Positions 35,758 to 44,867 of a stretch of 64,000 bases of DNA are shown here, one piece after another; the stretch's first letter is position 1; each line of letters begins with the position of its first letter. Source of the stretch: Blastocatellia bacterium. GTDB lineage: Bacteria > Acidobacteriota > Blastocatellia > HR10 > J050. The DNA lies in assembly GCA_026985075.1 (NCBI GenBank), contig JALSQX010000010.1:27127-91126 (forward strand). The letters run 5' to 3'. The position numbers were made by a program, and so were the translations under genes. Below the pieces are notes generated by a model. That model did no database searches and was not told where the DNA came from. It saw nothing but the letters and a program-made list of their open reading frames with translations.

Positions 35758-36429
35758 ATGGAAAGAGGATGGAAGAGAAGACAGTTCACCAAGCGCCTCA
35801 TTGGCGTCCTGGGGTTGCTCGCACTGGTGTGGGCTTCCGTTTCATTGAGCAAAGAGAGGGTGACGGCCGAACGCGGAGCAATGACGCGGCATCCTGAGGC
35901 ATCGGTTTTCGATCACCCCGCTGCGTCGTCTCCTCCAACGGTTCAACTCCGAAACGGATTTCAGGAGGACGAAGATCCCCACAATCGCGCTCCATCACTT
36001 GAGTGTTTGACCTGTCACGGCCCGCATCCGCCCAACAGCGCCGAAGACATTGAGGATCCCAATTTCGAGATCCCCCCACACCGGCGAGGACCGCAACTCG
36101 ATTGCTCTCATTGTCACACCTACGACCCCGAGCTCGAAGAGATCGATCCCAACGGCTGCGTGGGCTGTCATGAGAGGGGAGGATACCCCATCCTGGAGGC
36201 CCTGGATACGCTCACCCGGGAAGTCGGCCATCCTTTCATTGCCCCTTTTATCAGGGACGTCCCGAGCGACTGTCTGTTATGCCATCAGGGGAATTTAGGC
36301 TCCCGGTTACATCGACGTCATTTTTTGAAAGACACCACATTCATCCGCCACTTCCAGACGGGCTGCGTTCGATGTCACGCTCTCACCGAGAGCGGCACAT
36401 TCGTCGTCACTTCTCAACCGCTCCCCTGA
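35758..36429 (+). CDS. Pentahaem c-type cytochrome
   Basis: A 223-aa protein with an N-terminal membrane or signal segment after RRQFTKR (RLIGVLGLLALVWASVSLS), possibly an uncleaved anchor. It has five CxxCH motifs: CLTCH (83-87), CSHCH (116-120), CVGCH (134-138), CLLCH (172-176) and CVRCH (203-207). Several isolated His residues (H90, H108, H158, H198) could be distal ligands. GGGAGG is 5 bases before the ATG. The overall layout does not match NapC/NirT, NapB or NrfH closely, so I name it only by haem count. It probably carries electrons in the periplasm together with the dihaem protein. Confidence 0.9.
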   Translation: MERGWKRRQFTKRLIGVLGLLALVWASVSLSKERVTAERGAMTRHPEASVFDHPAASSPPTVQLRNGFQEDEDPHNRAPSLECLTCHGPHPPNSAEDIEDPNFEIPPHRRGPQLDCSHCHTYDPELEEIDPNGCVGCHERGGYPILEALDTLTREVGHPFIAPFIRDVPSDCLLCHQGNLGSRLHRRHFLKDTTFIRHFQTGCVRCHALTESGTFVVTSQPLP

Positions 36430-36823
36430 AAGAGGACAGCGCGCCGTTCGAGAGGAGCCTCGGGGAGGGACAGACGGCTTGCGCGAACATAGACGCCGCC
36501 CCCCTGGGTTCGCCGGATGTCCGCTCTTTTCTCCCTCGAACGAGTTCCAGCGCAATGCCCCTTCGACGCGCGGAAGAGAACGCGTCACGGATGTTCATGC
36601 GGCGTTGCGAGACGCCCGGCACATTCGGAGAAGCGACTGGCTATGATGCGCTGTGATCCTCCGCTGCTCCCATGACGAAATCCCATCGAAGACGCCCCAC
36701 CGATGCGCAAGACACGCTTCTTGCCCATGACGAAACCTCACCGAAGAAGAGGCTCGTTCGCTCGATGAGAAAATCTTCACGACGTCTCGATAGTCTCCAT
36801 CGATGAAATGCGAATCGCTCTCA
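36430..36823. other. Intergenic with a short imperfect direct repeat
   Basis: No gene seen. Two 24-base copies starting CCCATGACGAAA (36669-36692 and 36724-36747) differ at 3 positions and lie 55 bases apart. Confidence 0.5.
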
Positions 36824-36852
36824 TTGGCCTGCTGTGAGAAAGCTTATATAAT
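36824..36852 (+). promoter_or_regulatory. Candidate sigma-70 promoter
   Basis: TTGGCC (36824-36829) and a perfect -10 TATAAT (36847-36852) at 17-base spacing, about 40 bases before the membrane protein gene at 36894. Confidence 0.55.
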
Positions 36853-36893
36853 GCCGGACTCAATCAAAGCGTGAAGCGATGGAGGGATTCTCT

Positions 36894-37415
36894 ATGAACT
36901 GGGCGCACGTACATCTCATTCTCAATCACTTCCCGGTCGTCGGTCTCGCTTTTGGATTGGTGTTGCTCGCCGTGTCGGTGGTCAGAAAAAGCACGCCTCT
37001 GGCCCGCGTCAGCCTGGGAATACTCGTGGCCATCGCAGTGATCGCCATTCCCGTCTACCTGACCGGCGAACCGGCGGAAGAAGTGATCGAGCACCTCCCT
37101 GGGATCTCCGAGTCGTACATCGAGGAGCACGAGGAATCGGCCTTGCTCACGCTCATCGTGATCGAGCTTCTGGGGATAGTCGCCGCGGTGGGATTGAGGC
37201 GATTTCGCCAGATCGACGAGCTTCCTCGTTGGTTTCTCACCACCACCCTCTTCCTCTCCCTCGTCGCCGGGGGATTCGTCGGCTGGACGGCCAATCTGGG
37301 CGGCCAGATTCGCCATCCAGAAATCCGAACCGGATTCCAGACTCCCGGCCAAGAGCGAGAAGGCCTCCCCGCCGAATCCGATGACGAGCGGGAAGAGAGG
37401 GAAGACGCTCACTGA
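36894..37415 (+). CDS. Small four-helix membrane protein (DUF2231-like)
   Basis: A 173-aa membrane protein with four hydrophobic segments, starting MNWAHVHLILNHFPVVGLAFGLVLLAVSVV. His residues in the first helix (H5, H7, H12) and in SYIEEHEESALL could bind haem or metal; proteins of this DUF2231-like type often lie near cytochrome genes. The start at 36894 is chosen because GGAGGG (36881-36886) sits 8 bases upstream; a longer reading from 36879 includes the ribosome binding site. It follows the cytochromes but has its own sigma-70-type promoter. Function unknown; a quinone or haem-linked role is a guess. Confidence 0.78.
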   Translation: MNWAHVHLILNHFPVVGLAFGLVLLAVSVVRKSTPLARVSLGILVAIAVIAIPVYLTGEPAEEVIEHLPGISESYIEEHEESALLTLIVIELLGIVAAVGLRRFRQIDELPRWFLTTTLFLSLVAGGFVGWTANLGGQIRHPEIRTGFQTPGQEREGLPAESDDEREEREDAH

Positions 37416-37418
37416 GCC

Positions 37419-37452
37419 TGGCGTCGGGCTCGATACGTCCTTCCCGACGCCA
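37419..37452. terminator. Hairpin between convergent genes
   Basis: TGGCGTCGGG (37419-37428) and CCCGACGCCA (37443-37452) form a perfect 10-bp stem with a 14-base loop just after the membrane protein stop. No T-run follows, so termination is only likely, not certain. Confidence 0.4.
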
Positions 37453-37583
37453 CTCCGGGGCCCACAGCGCCATGATGAAACCAATACCACCAGATCGGAG
37501 ACGTTGGAAACCGGTGAGGGACCACCCGTCTGACGCCGGCCGCCTCCTCCCGAGACACAACCTCTGCTGATCCACGCCGGTAC

Positions 37584-38162
37584 TCAGCGCTGATACGTTC
37601 CCATTAACTGGGTCTCGGCCAGCACGTGTCCTTTGATGGCATCGAGAATCTGGCGCTTGGTGAGGCCCGGCTCCAGATCGGTCGGGATATCCACGGCGTA
37701 GAGCTTGAAAAAGTAGCGGTGCGGAGCCCCTCGAGGCGGACAGGGGCCACCATAGCCGATGCGACCGAAATCATTCATCCCTTGCCGCGCGCCGCCAAGG
37801 ACCTCCTTCTGCTTGGGCACGTTCTCGGGCAAGGACGTCGTCTCGGGCGACAATCCATAAAGGACCCAGTGCACCCAGGTGCCCGCCGGGGCGTCGGGAT
37901 CGTCGCCGATGAGGACGAGACTCCTGGTGCCCTTCGGCGGTGGCGTCCACTGCAAAGGAGGCGAGACGTCCGGCCCATCGCAGGTATATTTCACCGGAAT
38001 CTTCTCGCCAGATCGAAAGGCGGGACTGCTGATTTGAAATCCCATGGCTACCTCCTCCTCAGTTCGAGGAATAGCGCTCTCGGTCGAGTGCGACTGTCCC
38101 TGACACGCCACGAGCACAGCCGCGGCGATGATGACATGGCTCCCTCTGATCAGATGACGCAC
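37584..38162 (-). CDS. PEBP / YbhB-YbcL family lipoprotein
   Basis: Phosphatidylethanolamine-binding-protein-like fold: FQISSPAFRSGEKIPVKYTCDGPDVSPPLQW, DDPDAPAGTWVHWVLYG and GGPCPPRGAPHRYFFKLYAVD are family motifs. I start at a GTG (38162) because AAGGAGGAG lies upstream. This gives a lipoprotein signal MRHLIRGSHVIIAAAVLVAC with the lipobox cysteine at residue 20, then a Ser/Glu linker before the domain. The longer frame to 38249 would hide this signal. The mature protein is probably tethered in the cell envelope. It follows korB by 107 bases on the same strand. Ligand unknown. Confidence 0.85.
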   Translation of the reverse strand: MRHLIRGSHVIIAAAVLVACQGQSHSTESAIPRTEEEVAMGFQISSPAFRSGEKIPVKYTCDGPDVSPPLQWTPPPKGTRSLVLIGDDPDAPAGTWVHWVLYGLSPETTSLPENVPKQKEVLGGARQGMNDFGRIGYGGPCPPRGAPHRYFFKLYAVDIPTDLEPGLTKRQILDAIKGHVLAETQLMGTYQR

Positions 38163-38268
38163 TGGTGATCTCCTCCTTCGTTCTCTTCGCGCACCGCCCG
38201 GATCGATCATGGTGTATTCAGCACCGTTGTGAGGCGGAGAATATCTCATCTCTGCCTTTCTTTCGAAC

Positions 38269-39126
38269 TCAAGAAGCGACCATGTATGGCCTCAGCGCGG
38301 CGTCGAAATGATGATCGCCTCCCCGCTTGGCCAGCTCTCCGATGCGGCGCAGACGCTGTTCGAACGGAAGAGATTCCGTCCGGTAAATGACGCCGAGGGA
38401 AATACGATCTCGTTCGTTGCTGACCTCCCAGGCCTTCTCCAGTGATGTGGGATCGTGGTCGGGAGGCAAATCCACGGCCAGCGAACGAATGATATCGAAC
38501 TGCTCTCTTCCCACGAAGGTGACGCAGGGGCTGAGCATCTGAATGAAAGCGAAACCGGGATGCCGAATCGCCTGTATGATGAGATCGACGGCTTGCTTCA
38601 CCTGGGCTGAGAATCCGCGCGCGATGAATGTAACCCCGTAACTCAACGCCAGTTTGACGGGATTGATGGGATCTTCCACGATCCCATAAGGCGTCGTCTT
38701 GGTACGCCGATCGCTCCCCGTGGTCGGCGAAACCTGCCCTTTGGTCATGCCGTAGATGCCGTTATCCAGCATGATGTAGGTCAGGTCGATATTCCGTCGC
38801 GCGGCGTGAGGGAAATGCCCGGCGCCGATGGCCAATCCATCGCCATCCCCCGCCACGGCCACGACCGTCGTCTCCGGTCGAGCCAACTTCACGCCCTGGG
38901 CGACGGGGAGCGCGCGGCCATGAATGCTATTGAATCCGTACGTCTTCACGTATCCGGGAAGGCGACTCGAACAGCCAATCCCGGAGATGATGGCCACCTC
39001 CTCGGGAGGAAGTTGTAACTGAGCGAATGCCTGATAGAGCGCGTTCAAAATCCCATAATCACCACAGCCCGGACACCAGACGGGTTTCACTCCACTTCGA
39101 TAATCTTTGGCCGTATACCCTCTCAT
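38269..39126 (-). CDS. korB: 2-oxoacid:ferredoxin oxidoreductase, beta subunit
   Basis: Thiamine-diphosphate-binding subunit. It contains VWCPGCGDYGILNALYQAF, the segment GIGCSSRLPGYVKTYGFNSIHGRALPVAQGVKLARP and the ThDP/Mg motif GDGDGLAIGAGHFPHAARRNIDLTYIMLDNGIYGMTKGQ. It decarboxylates a 2-oxoacid (2-oxoglutarate most likely for this subunit type) and passes electrons to ferredoxin with the alpha subunit. At 285 aa it is normal. The start overlaps the korA stop as ATGA (39123-39126), so the two are translationally coupled. No separate ferredoxin-domain subunit is visible, as is usual for two-subunit KorAB. Confidence 0.94.
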   Translation of the reverse strand: MRGYTAKDYRSGVKPVWCPGCGDYGILNALYQAFAQLQLPPEEVAIISGIGCSSRLPGYVKTYGFNSIHGRALPVAQGVKLARPETTVVAVAGDGDGLAIGAGHFPHAARRNIDLTYIMLDNGIYGMTKGQVSPTTGSDRRTKTTPYGIVEDPINPVKLALSYGVTFIARGFSAQVKQAVDLIIQAIRHPGFAFIQMLSPCVTFVGREQFDIIRSLAVDLPPDHDPTSLEKAWEVSNERDRISLGVIYRTESLPFEQRLRRIGELAKRGGDHHFDAALRPYMVAS

Positions 39127-40874
39127 GCGGCGTGAACCTCCTTTATGGCGTTGACGATCTCCCCGACTGTGAACGGGGCGGCTCCGGCGCGCTGGCAGAG
39201 TCGAACGGTATCAGGGAGTCTCAATTGGCTGTTCAAGAAGGTATGGAATTGCCCCGTGGATAATTCCACGACGAGCAGCGCCTGGAGGCGATCCAGAAAC
39301 GCCTGTATCGGCGCTACGGGCAATGGGACCAATCGACGAGGGACGAGCGTGGCCAGTTTGAAGCCTTCCCGTCGCAGCCGGGAGACGGCTTCTTCGACTA
39401 CCCCTTTCGTCGACCCCCAGGTCATAATGCCCACCCGGGCATCGGCATCCCCGTCATGCCAGAGGAGATTGGCCTCCCGTTGCTCGACGGTCTGGAGCTT
39501 CTTCCACCGCTTCCACGTCATCTTCTCGTGAATGTCGGCATCCGAGGTCGGTCGTCCCATCTCGTCGTGCTCGATGCCCGCCGCCGTATACATTCCTCCT
39601 TTCATCCCCGGCATCGTGATGGGCGAAACGCCGGTCTCGGTGATTTTGAATCGGCGATAGGCGATCAATTCCTCTTCCGATGGACGAATCCGATCGATGA
39701 CCTGGTCGCTGAGCGCCTGGAAATCGACCGGTCGAATGACCTCCAGACGCTGTCCGAGGAATTGATCGCTGAGCACGAGCACGGGAAGCTGATATTTCTC
39801 GGCCAGATAAAAGGCGTGAACGATGATGTGGATAGCATCGGCCACATCAACGGGAGCGAGCACGATGCGAGGGAGATTGCCGTGACCGCCAAACACGGTA
39901 TGCAACAAATCGGCCTGACTCGTCTTGGTGGGAATGCCGGTGCTCGGCCCGCCGCGCTGCACATCGACGATGACGATGGGCAATTCGGCCATCGCCGCCA
40001 ATCCCATAGCTTCCGTCATGAGCGAGAGGCCCGGACCCGACGTCGCCGTCATCGCCTTGGCTCCACCAAATGACGCTCCGATGACCATAGTGAGAGCGGC
40101 GATTTCATCCTCCGCCTGCACGAAAACGCCGTCCACCTTGGGGAGTTCCCGGGCCATCCATTCCATGATCTCGCTGGCCGGCGTGATGGGGTATCCGGCG
40201 AAGAATCGCACTCCGGCGAACAGGGCGCCAAGCGAGATGGCCTCATTCCCTGTCAGAATCAATTTCGGCGCGTGGGCCACACCGCTCCACCGATGCCTGA
40301 CGCGGGAAGCATGAGCTTCGGCCAACGCCATGCCCGCCTCGAACGATTTCAAATTGGCCGTGACCACCGGCTCGCCCTTCCCGGCGAATCGCTCGGCGAT
40401 CTCTTTCTGGAACCCTCCCGGCGGCAATCCGAACCAGGTGGCCAGGAATCCCAGGGCGACGATATTCTTGGTCAATGCCGATCCGGCCACGCGCTTGGCC
40501 GTCTGAAGGAAAGGCACGGCCAGGAAGCGGGTATCGGGTGGGAAGGGGAGATCCTCGGGCACGCGCTCGTCACTGTCGTGAAAAATGGAGCCCCCCTTGC
40601 GCACCACGATCTCCGTCGAAAAGCGAAAAAAGTTCTCCCAACTGAGCACCACCAGAGCATCGAGCGCATCGCCCTGGGAGAGGACCGGGGTCTCCTGTAA
40701 TCGAACCTGAGCCAAACTCTCGCCGCCGCGAATCTGCGGTCCGTAACTTTTCACCATCATGCCGAACAAGCCATCCTGAGCCGCCGCGCGGAGCAAAATC
40801 TCGCCAGCGCTCACTACACCCTCACCGCCGCTGCCCACAATGGCGATGGTCACGTCCGATCGCTTCTCGCTCAT
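39123..40874 (-). CDS. korA: 2-oxoacid:ferredoxin oxidoreductase, fused gamma-alpha subunit
   Basis: A 583-aa fusion. The N-terminal gamma domain starts IAIVGSGGEGVVSAGEILLRAAAQDGLFGMMVKSYGPQIRGGES; the alpha domain includes GNEAISLGALFAGVRFFAGYPITPASEIMEWM, SGPGLSLMTEAMGLAAMAELPIVIVDVQRGGPSTGIPTKTSQADLL and a C-terminal VGIMTWGSTKGVVEEAVSRL. The YPITPAS motif and the gamma-alpha order are typical of 2-oxoglutarate-type enzymes (KorA). It feeds reduced ferredoxin and completes a reductive or low-potential version of the TCA step. Citrate synthase lies nearby (42225), so central carbon genes are grouped here. Confidence 0.94.
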   Translation of the reverse strand: MSEKRSDVTIAIVGSGGEGVVSAGEILLRAAAQDGLFGMMVKSYGPQIRGGESLAQVRLQETPVLSQGDALDALVVLSWENFFRFSTEIVVRKGGSIFHDSDERVPEDLPFPPDTRFLAVPFLQTAKRVAGSALTKNIVALGFLATWFGLPPGGFQKEIAERFAGKGEPVVTANLKSFEAGMALAEAHASRVRHRWSGVAHAPKLILTGNEAISLGALFAGVRFFAGYPITPASEIMEWMARELPKVDGVFVQAEDEIAALTMVIGASFGGAKAMTATSGPGLSLMTEAMGLAAMAELPIVIVDVQRGGPSTGIPTKTSQADLLHTVFGGHGNLPRIVLAPVDVADAIHIIVHAFYLAEKYQLPVLVLSDQFLGQRLEVIRPVDFQALSDQVIDRIRPSEEELIAYRRFKITETGVSPITMPGMKGGMYTAAGIEHDEMGRPTSDADIHEKMTWKRWKKLQTVEQREANLLWHDGDADARVGIMTWGSTKGVVEEAVSRLRREGFKLATLVPRRLVPLPVAPIQAFLDRLQALLVVELSTGQFHTFLNSQLRLPDTVRLCQRAGAAPFTVGEIVNAIKEVHAA

Positions 40875-40995
40875 GAGCCATCCCCCTTTCGGAAATCATC
40901 GTTTAGAATATATCCGCTCCAGGCGCGCGAGGCCAGCCCGAACGATCGCCTCTTCTTCACTGCGCCATGAGCGTCGACATCGACACTGGCTCCCC

Positions 40996-41799
40996 TCAAC
41001 TGACCACTCCGCTCTCTTCCAATCTGAAGATGAACGTGAGGACGCCCGTCACTTTCACCGGCCGCCCGCTGACCAGCGTGGGACGGAATTTCCATTGCCG
41101 CGCTGCCTGGAGAGCCGCTTTACGGAACAATGGATGACCGCGGATGACCTCCGCCTCGATGACGTTTCCGTGTTCATCGACGACGATGCGAACGTCCACC
41201 GTCCCTTGAAGGTGTGCATTCCGGGCGACCAATGGGTAACGCGGCATGACCCGACGGATGGCGATGCCTTTGAGGACCCCGGTGGTCACGCGCATCGGCT
41301 TATGAGGCGCAGGTGGCGGTGGCGGAGGTGGCGGCGCCGTCACCGGACCCACCGAGCCGAGGACGCCTCCCACCACGCCGCCCATGACGCCACCCGGCAC
41401 GCCGCCGGGAACGCCACCCGGCACGCCGCCGGGAACGCCGCCCGGCACGCCTTGAGCGACGCCCTCCTCGGGCAATTCCTCCAGCGTCGGTGGCGTCCTC
41501 TCCGGAATGACGGTAGGAGCCACGAATCCCACCGGAATGACCACCTTCCGGGGAGCTCGGACTCCCGGGGAACGCCCACCGCCGGCCGGCGGCGGAGGCG
41601 GTGGTGGTGGAGGTGGCGGAGGGGCAACCAGCGCCACGCGTAAGACCGCCTCGCCCAGTTCGGGAGTGTACAGCCAAATGCCGCCAATGATGATGCCGAC
41701 AATCGCTATGACATAGATGAGGGCGGTGAACAGGAAATACCACTTCAGCCGACCCGAACGACGCTTCTTTCCCGAGGTAATGAGCGATTGTTCGAACAT
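40996..41799 (-). CDS. tonB: Energy transducer TonB
   Basis: Inner-membrane protein that transmits proton-motive force to outer-membrane receptors. One N-terminal membrane segment (WYFLFTALIYVIAIVGIIIGGIWLY) is followed by a long low-complexity periplasmic linker. The linker has a run of 12 prolines, then GVPG tandem repeats and a second proline run. The C-terminal TonB domain is RVMPRYPLVARNAHLQGTVDVRIVVDEHGNVIEAEVIRGHPLFRKAALQAARQWKFRP. Length is 267 aa. SD GAGGAGGAG precedes the ATG. No exbB or exbD is adjacent. It may energise the receptor at 17491, among others. Confidence 0.92.
   Translation of the reverse strand: MFEQSLITSGKKRRSGRLKWYFLFTALIYVIAIVGIIIGGIWLYTPELGEAVLRVALVAPPPPPPPPPPPPAGGGRSPGVRAPRKVVIPVGFVAPTVIPERTPPTLEELPEEGVAQGVPGGVPGGVPGGVPGGVPGGVMGGVVGGVLGSVGPVTAPPPPPPPPAPHKPMRVTTGVLKGIAIRRVMPRYPLVARNAHLQGTVDVRIVVDEHGNVIEAEVIRGHPLFRKAALQAARQWKFRPTLVSGRPVKVTGVLTFIFRLEESGVVS
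41371..41453. repeat. Coding tandem repeat (GVPG) in tonB
   Basis: A 12-base unit, with a 24-base higher-order period, encodes repeated Gly-Val-Pro-Gly in the TonB linker. It degenerates at one end to GVMG, GVVG and GVLG, so copy number probably varies between strains. Confidence 0.75.
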
Positions 41800-42224
41800 G
41801 GTTCTCTCCTCCTCAGTGCCGTATCGAATTCGATGAAAGGTGCTCTCCGAATCCTCATATGTTATAGAGCCTCGGGGGAGAAAAAAGTTTCAATCGGTGG
41901 CGCCGCTTCATCAGGGAGCGTCGCCGTGACGAGCCGACCACCGTCGCCATCCCCGGAGTCTGGCCCCAAGACGCGAGGACCAGATCGCCGAAGAGCCCGG
42001 CGTGCACCACTTTCACAGGAATGGCGCATCGTCTCCGAACCCGCTACGAGGAATGCCCGTGAAGTGACGCCTGTTGCGCCACACCTTCCCGAGAGCACTC
42101 TCCTCAGGCTCGCGCGAGCCGCGAACCACACGGGAACGGCCATGATCGCCGCTACGGCAAAGCACCCTCTGTCTGCGCCATCCGTGCCGGTTTTCCCGAA
42201 GAGTCGTCCCATCTACCCGCCCGG
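41800..42224. other. Intergenic, 425 bases
   Basis: Lies between tonB (start) and gltA (stop), both on the minus strand. Several frames are open but none looks like protein. An AT-rich patch near 41855-41895 with TATAAC on the minus strand may hold the tonB promoter; I see no well-spaced -35. Confidence 0.45.
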
Positions 42225-43514
42225 TTATGAGCGCTCTTCCAGAGGAACGTAATCGCGGCGCTCCTTGCCCACGTAAACCTGGCGAGGACGCGCGATTCGC
42301 TGTTCGGGGTCGAGCAGCATCTCCTGCCATTGAGCAATCCAGCCCACTGTTCGAGGAATGGCAAACAGCACCGGATACATGGTCACGGGGAATCCCATCG
42401 CCTGATAGATGATGCCCGAATAGAAATCCACATTGGGATACAGTCGGCGACTGATGAAATACTCGTCGTCCAGCGCGATGCGCTCCAACTCCAGCGCGAT
42501 ATCCAACAGCGGATTGCGACCGGTGACTTCGAACACCTCATCGGCGATCTGCTTGATGATGCGCGCCCGCGGATCGTAGTTCTTGTACACTCGGTGCCCG
42601 AATCCCATCAACCGCATCTCTCCCGCCTTCACCCGTTTGATATAGGCGGGCACGTTCTCCTTGGTTCCGATCTCGTTCAGCATGCGCAACACGGCTTCAT
42701 TGGCCCCACCGTGCAATGGCCCATACAAAGCGGCCGCCGCCGCCGCCGTGGCGCTGAATGGATCGGCGTGCGAACTCCCCACGGCTCGCATGGTCGTCGC
42801 ACTACAATTCTGCTCGTGATCGGCATGAAGGATGAACAACACATCCAGGGCGCGCTCCAGAACGGGATCGGGTGTATACTTCAATTCCGTCGTCTTGAAC
42901 AGCATATTGAGGAAATTCCCCGTATAGCTCAACTCGTTGTCCGGATAGACGTAAGGCATCCCGATGCTGTGTCGATAGGCGAAGGCGGCGATGGTGGGCA
43001 TCTTGGCGATGAGTCGATAGGTCTGCTTCAACCGCGAGGCGGGATCGTGAATGTTCTTGGCGTCGGGATAAAAGGTAGAGAGCGCTCCCACCGTCCCCAC
43101 GAGAATCCCCATAGGGTGGGCATCATAATGAAATCCATCGATGAACTTCTTGATGTTCTCGTGCAGCATAGTGTGGTGAGTGATGTTCCACACCCACTCG
43201 TCCAACTCCGCCTTGGTGGGCAATTCCCCAAACAAGATGAGATAGGCTGTCTCCAGGAATGTACTTCGTTCGGCCAGTTGCTCAATGGGATAGCCGCGGT
43301 AGAGGAGAATCCCCCTCTCGCCGTCGATGAAGGTGATCTCGCTCCTACACGACGCGGTGTTGGTGAATCCGGGATCGTAACTCATCAGGCCGAAGTCATC
43401 GTCGGAGACTTTGATCTGACGCAGGTCCATGGCGCGAATGGTCCCTTTCCAGATGGGAATCTCGTACTGCTTCCCCGTGCGATTATCGACGATGGTCAGT
43501 GTCTCTTTACTCAT
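42225..43514 (-). CDS. gltA: Citrate synthase
   Basis: Condenses oxaloacetate and acetyl-CoA to citrate at the entry of the TCA cycle. The 429-aa sequence is of the hexameric type II group, with an N-terminal beta domain (TLTIVDNRTGKQYEIPI), YDPGFTNTASCRSEITFIDGERGILLYRGYPIEQLAE, the catalytic histidines in LHADHEQNCSATTMRAVGSSHADPF and LYGPLHGGANEAV, GFGHRVYKNYDPRA and the catalytic Asp in NVDFYSG. The start overlaps the preceding FAD-oxidoreductase stop by 8 bases, so it is probably part of the nrdJ-oxidoreductase-gltA operon. Confidence 0.96.
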   Translation of the reverse strand: MSKETLTIVDNRTGKQYEIPIWKGTIRAMDLRQIKVSDDDFGLMSYDPGFTNTASCRSEITFIDGERGILLYRGYPIEQLAERSTFLETAYLILFGELPTKAELDEWVWNITHHTMLHENIKKFIDGFHYDAHPMGILVGTVGALSTFYPDAKNIHDPASRLKQTYRLIAKMPTIAAFAYRHSIGMPYVYPDNELSYTGNFLNMLFKTTELKYTPDPVLERALDVLFILHADHEQNCSATTMRAVGSSHADPFSATAAAAAALYGPLHGGANEAVLRMLNEIGTKENVPAYIKRVKAGEMRLMGFGHRVYKNYDPRARIIKQIADEVFEVTGRNPLLDIALELERIALDDEYFISRRLYPNVDFYSGIIYQAMGFPVTMYPVLFAIPRTVGWIAQWQEMLLDPEQRIARPRQVYVGKERRDYVPLEERS

Positions 43515-44847
43515 GCCTTCCTCCTTGGAGTCGTTTGATGATTGCGCGAGCGGCGATGAGTCCCGAGGCCGAAGCCTGAACGAGACCGCGCGTGATGCCC
43601 GCCCCGTCTCCGATGGCGAACAAGCCCTCGATCTCCGTCTCCAACTGTGGGGTGAGCTTCAATCGCGAAGAGTAAAACTTCACCTCGACGCCGTAGAGCA
43701 GCGTGTGCCGCGACGCCACGCCTGGCGCCAGGCGATCGAGCGCATGCAACATCTCCCGTATGCCGCTCAGGTATCGATAAGGGAGAATGTAGGAGAGGTC
43801 GCCGGGGACGGCTGATGGCAACGTGGGATTGACCAGTCCACGGGCGATGCGAGACGGCGTCGAGCGCCGTCCGGCTTCCAGATCACCGAGTCGCTGAACG
43901 ATGACCCCACCGCTCAGCATGTTGGCCAGACTGGCCAGATACTTCCCGTAGCGAATGGGCTCGTTGAACGGCTCGGTGAACTGCGTGGAGATGAGAAGGG
44001 CGAAGTTGGTATTCTCCGTCGCTCGCGTGGCATAACTATGGCCATTGACGGTGATGATCTCATCGGCCTGCTCGGTGACCACCTCGCCATAGGGGCAGAA
44101 ACAGAACGTGCGAATCTTGTCATCGAACTCTCGCGTGTAATAGATGAGCTTGGGTTCGTAGACCGCCGTGGTCAGCGGCTCGAGCACCGAGGCGGGGACT
44201 TCGACGCGAACGCCCACATCCACGGGATTGTGAACGCGCGCCAATCCCAGCCGAGCAGCCTGCTCCATCAACCACTCGGCATTGCTGCGTCCCGGGGCGG
44301 CGATGACGAATCGACTGTCATACCGTTCGCCGTCGACCGTCTCCACGCCGACCACTCGCCGGTCGCGAACGCGAATATGCCGTACCGGCGTGTTCAGCTT
44401 GATCTGGATGCGCCCGCCGAGCGCCTGACGGATGCGGCGGGTGATTTCGGCCAGATGCTCGGTGCCCACGTGACGGATGACCGTGGGGAGCAATTTCAAT
44501 TCGGCGGCGAAGGCGCGCCGGGCGATCTGGGCCACGGCCCGTTCATCGGTCCCATAGACGCGATCGGGCGCGCCGAACGCCCGATATTTCTCATCGACCT
44601 CTCGAATCAAGGTGACCACCTGCTCGTGCGGCAGATAGTCGGTCAATTGCCCTCCCACCTCGGGCGAGAGCGTCAACTTGCCATCGGAGTACGCGCCCGC
44701 CCCGCCCCACCCCTCCAACCGACTGGTGCGGGCGTCCAGATCGGCTCCCTTCTCCAGCAATAACACCCGCGCCTCGGTAGTGGCCAATTCCAGGGCGGCG
44801 AACAGGCCCGCCGGCCCGGCACCGATGATGATGACATCATAGGCCAT
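43507..44847 (-). CDS. FAD-dependent oxidoreductase (COG2509-like)
   Basis: A 446-aa flavoprotein. The Rossmann FAD motif is YDVIIIGAGPAGLFAALELA near the N-terminus. Internal GVETVDGERYDSRFVIAAPGRSNAEWL and the C-terminal EGLFAIGDGAGITRGLVQASASGLIAARAI are typical of the family. The FCFCPYGEVVTEQADEIITVNGHSY segment fits the COG2509 uncharacterised dehydrogenases. I start at 44847 (MAYDVII) with GGAGG 4 bases upstream; the longer frame overlaps nrdJ. It lies 20 bases after nrdJ and overlaps gltA. Substrate unknown. Confidence 0.85.
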   Translation of the reverse strand: MAYDVIIIGAGPAGLFAALELATTEARVLLLEKGADLDARTSRLEGWGGAGAYSDGKLTLSPEVGGQLTDYLPHEQVVTLIREVDEKYRAFGAPDRVYGTDERAVAQIARRAFAAELKLLPTVIRHVGTEHLAEITRRIRQALGGRIQIKLNTPVRHIRVRDRRVVGVETVDGERYDSRFVIAAPGRSNAEWLMEQAARLGLARVHNPVDVGVRVEVPASVLEPLTTAVYEPKLIYYTREFDDKIRTFCFCPYGEVVTEQADEIITVNGHSYATRATENTNFALLISTQFTEPFNEPIRYGKYLASLANMLSGGVIVQRLGDLEAGRRSTPSRIARGLVNPTLPSAVPGDLSYILPYRYLSGIREMLHALDRLAPGVASRHTLLYGVEVKFYSSRLKLTPQLETEIEGLFAIGDGAGITRGLVQASASGLIAARAIIKRLQGGRHE

Positions 44848-44867
44848 GACGCCTCCCTCGACGACGT

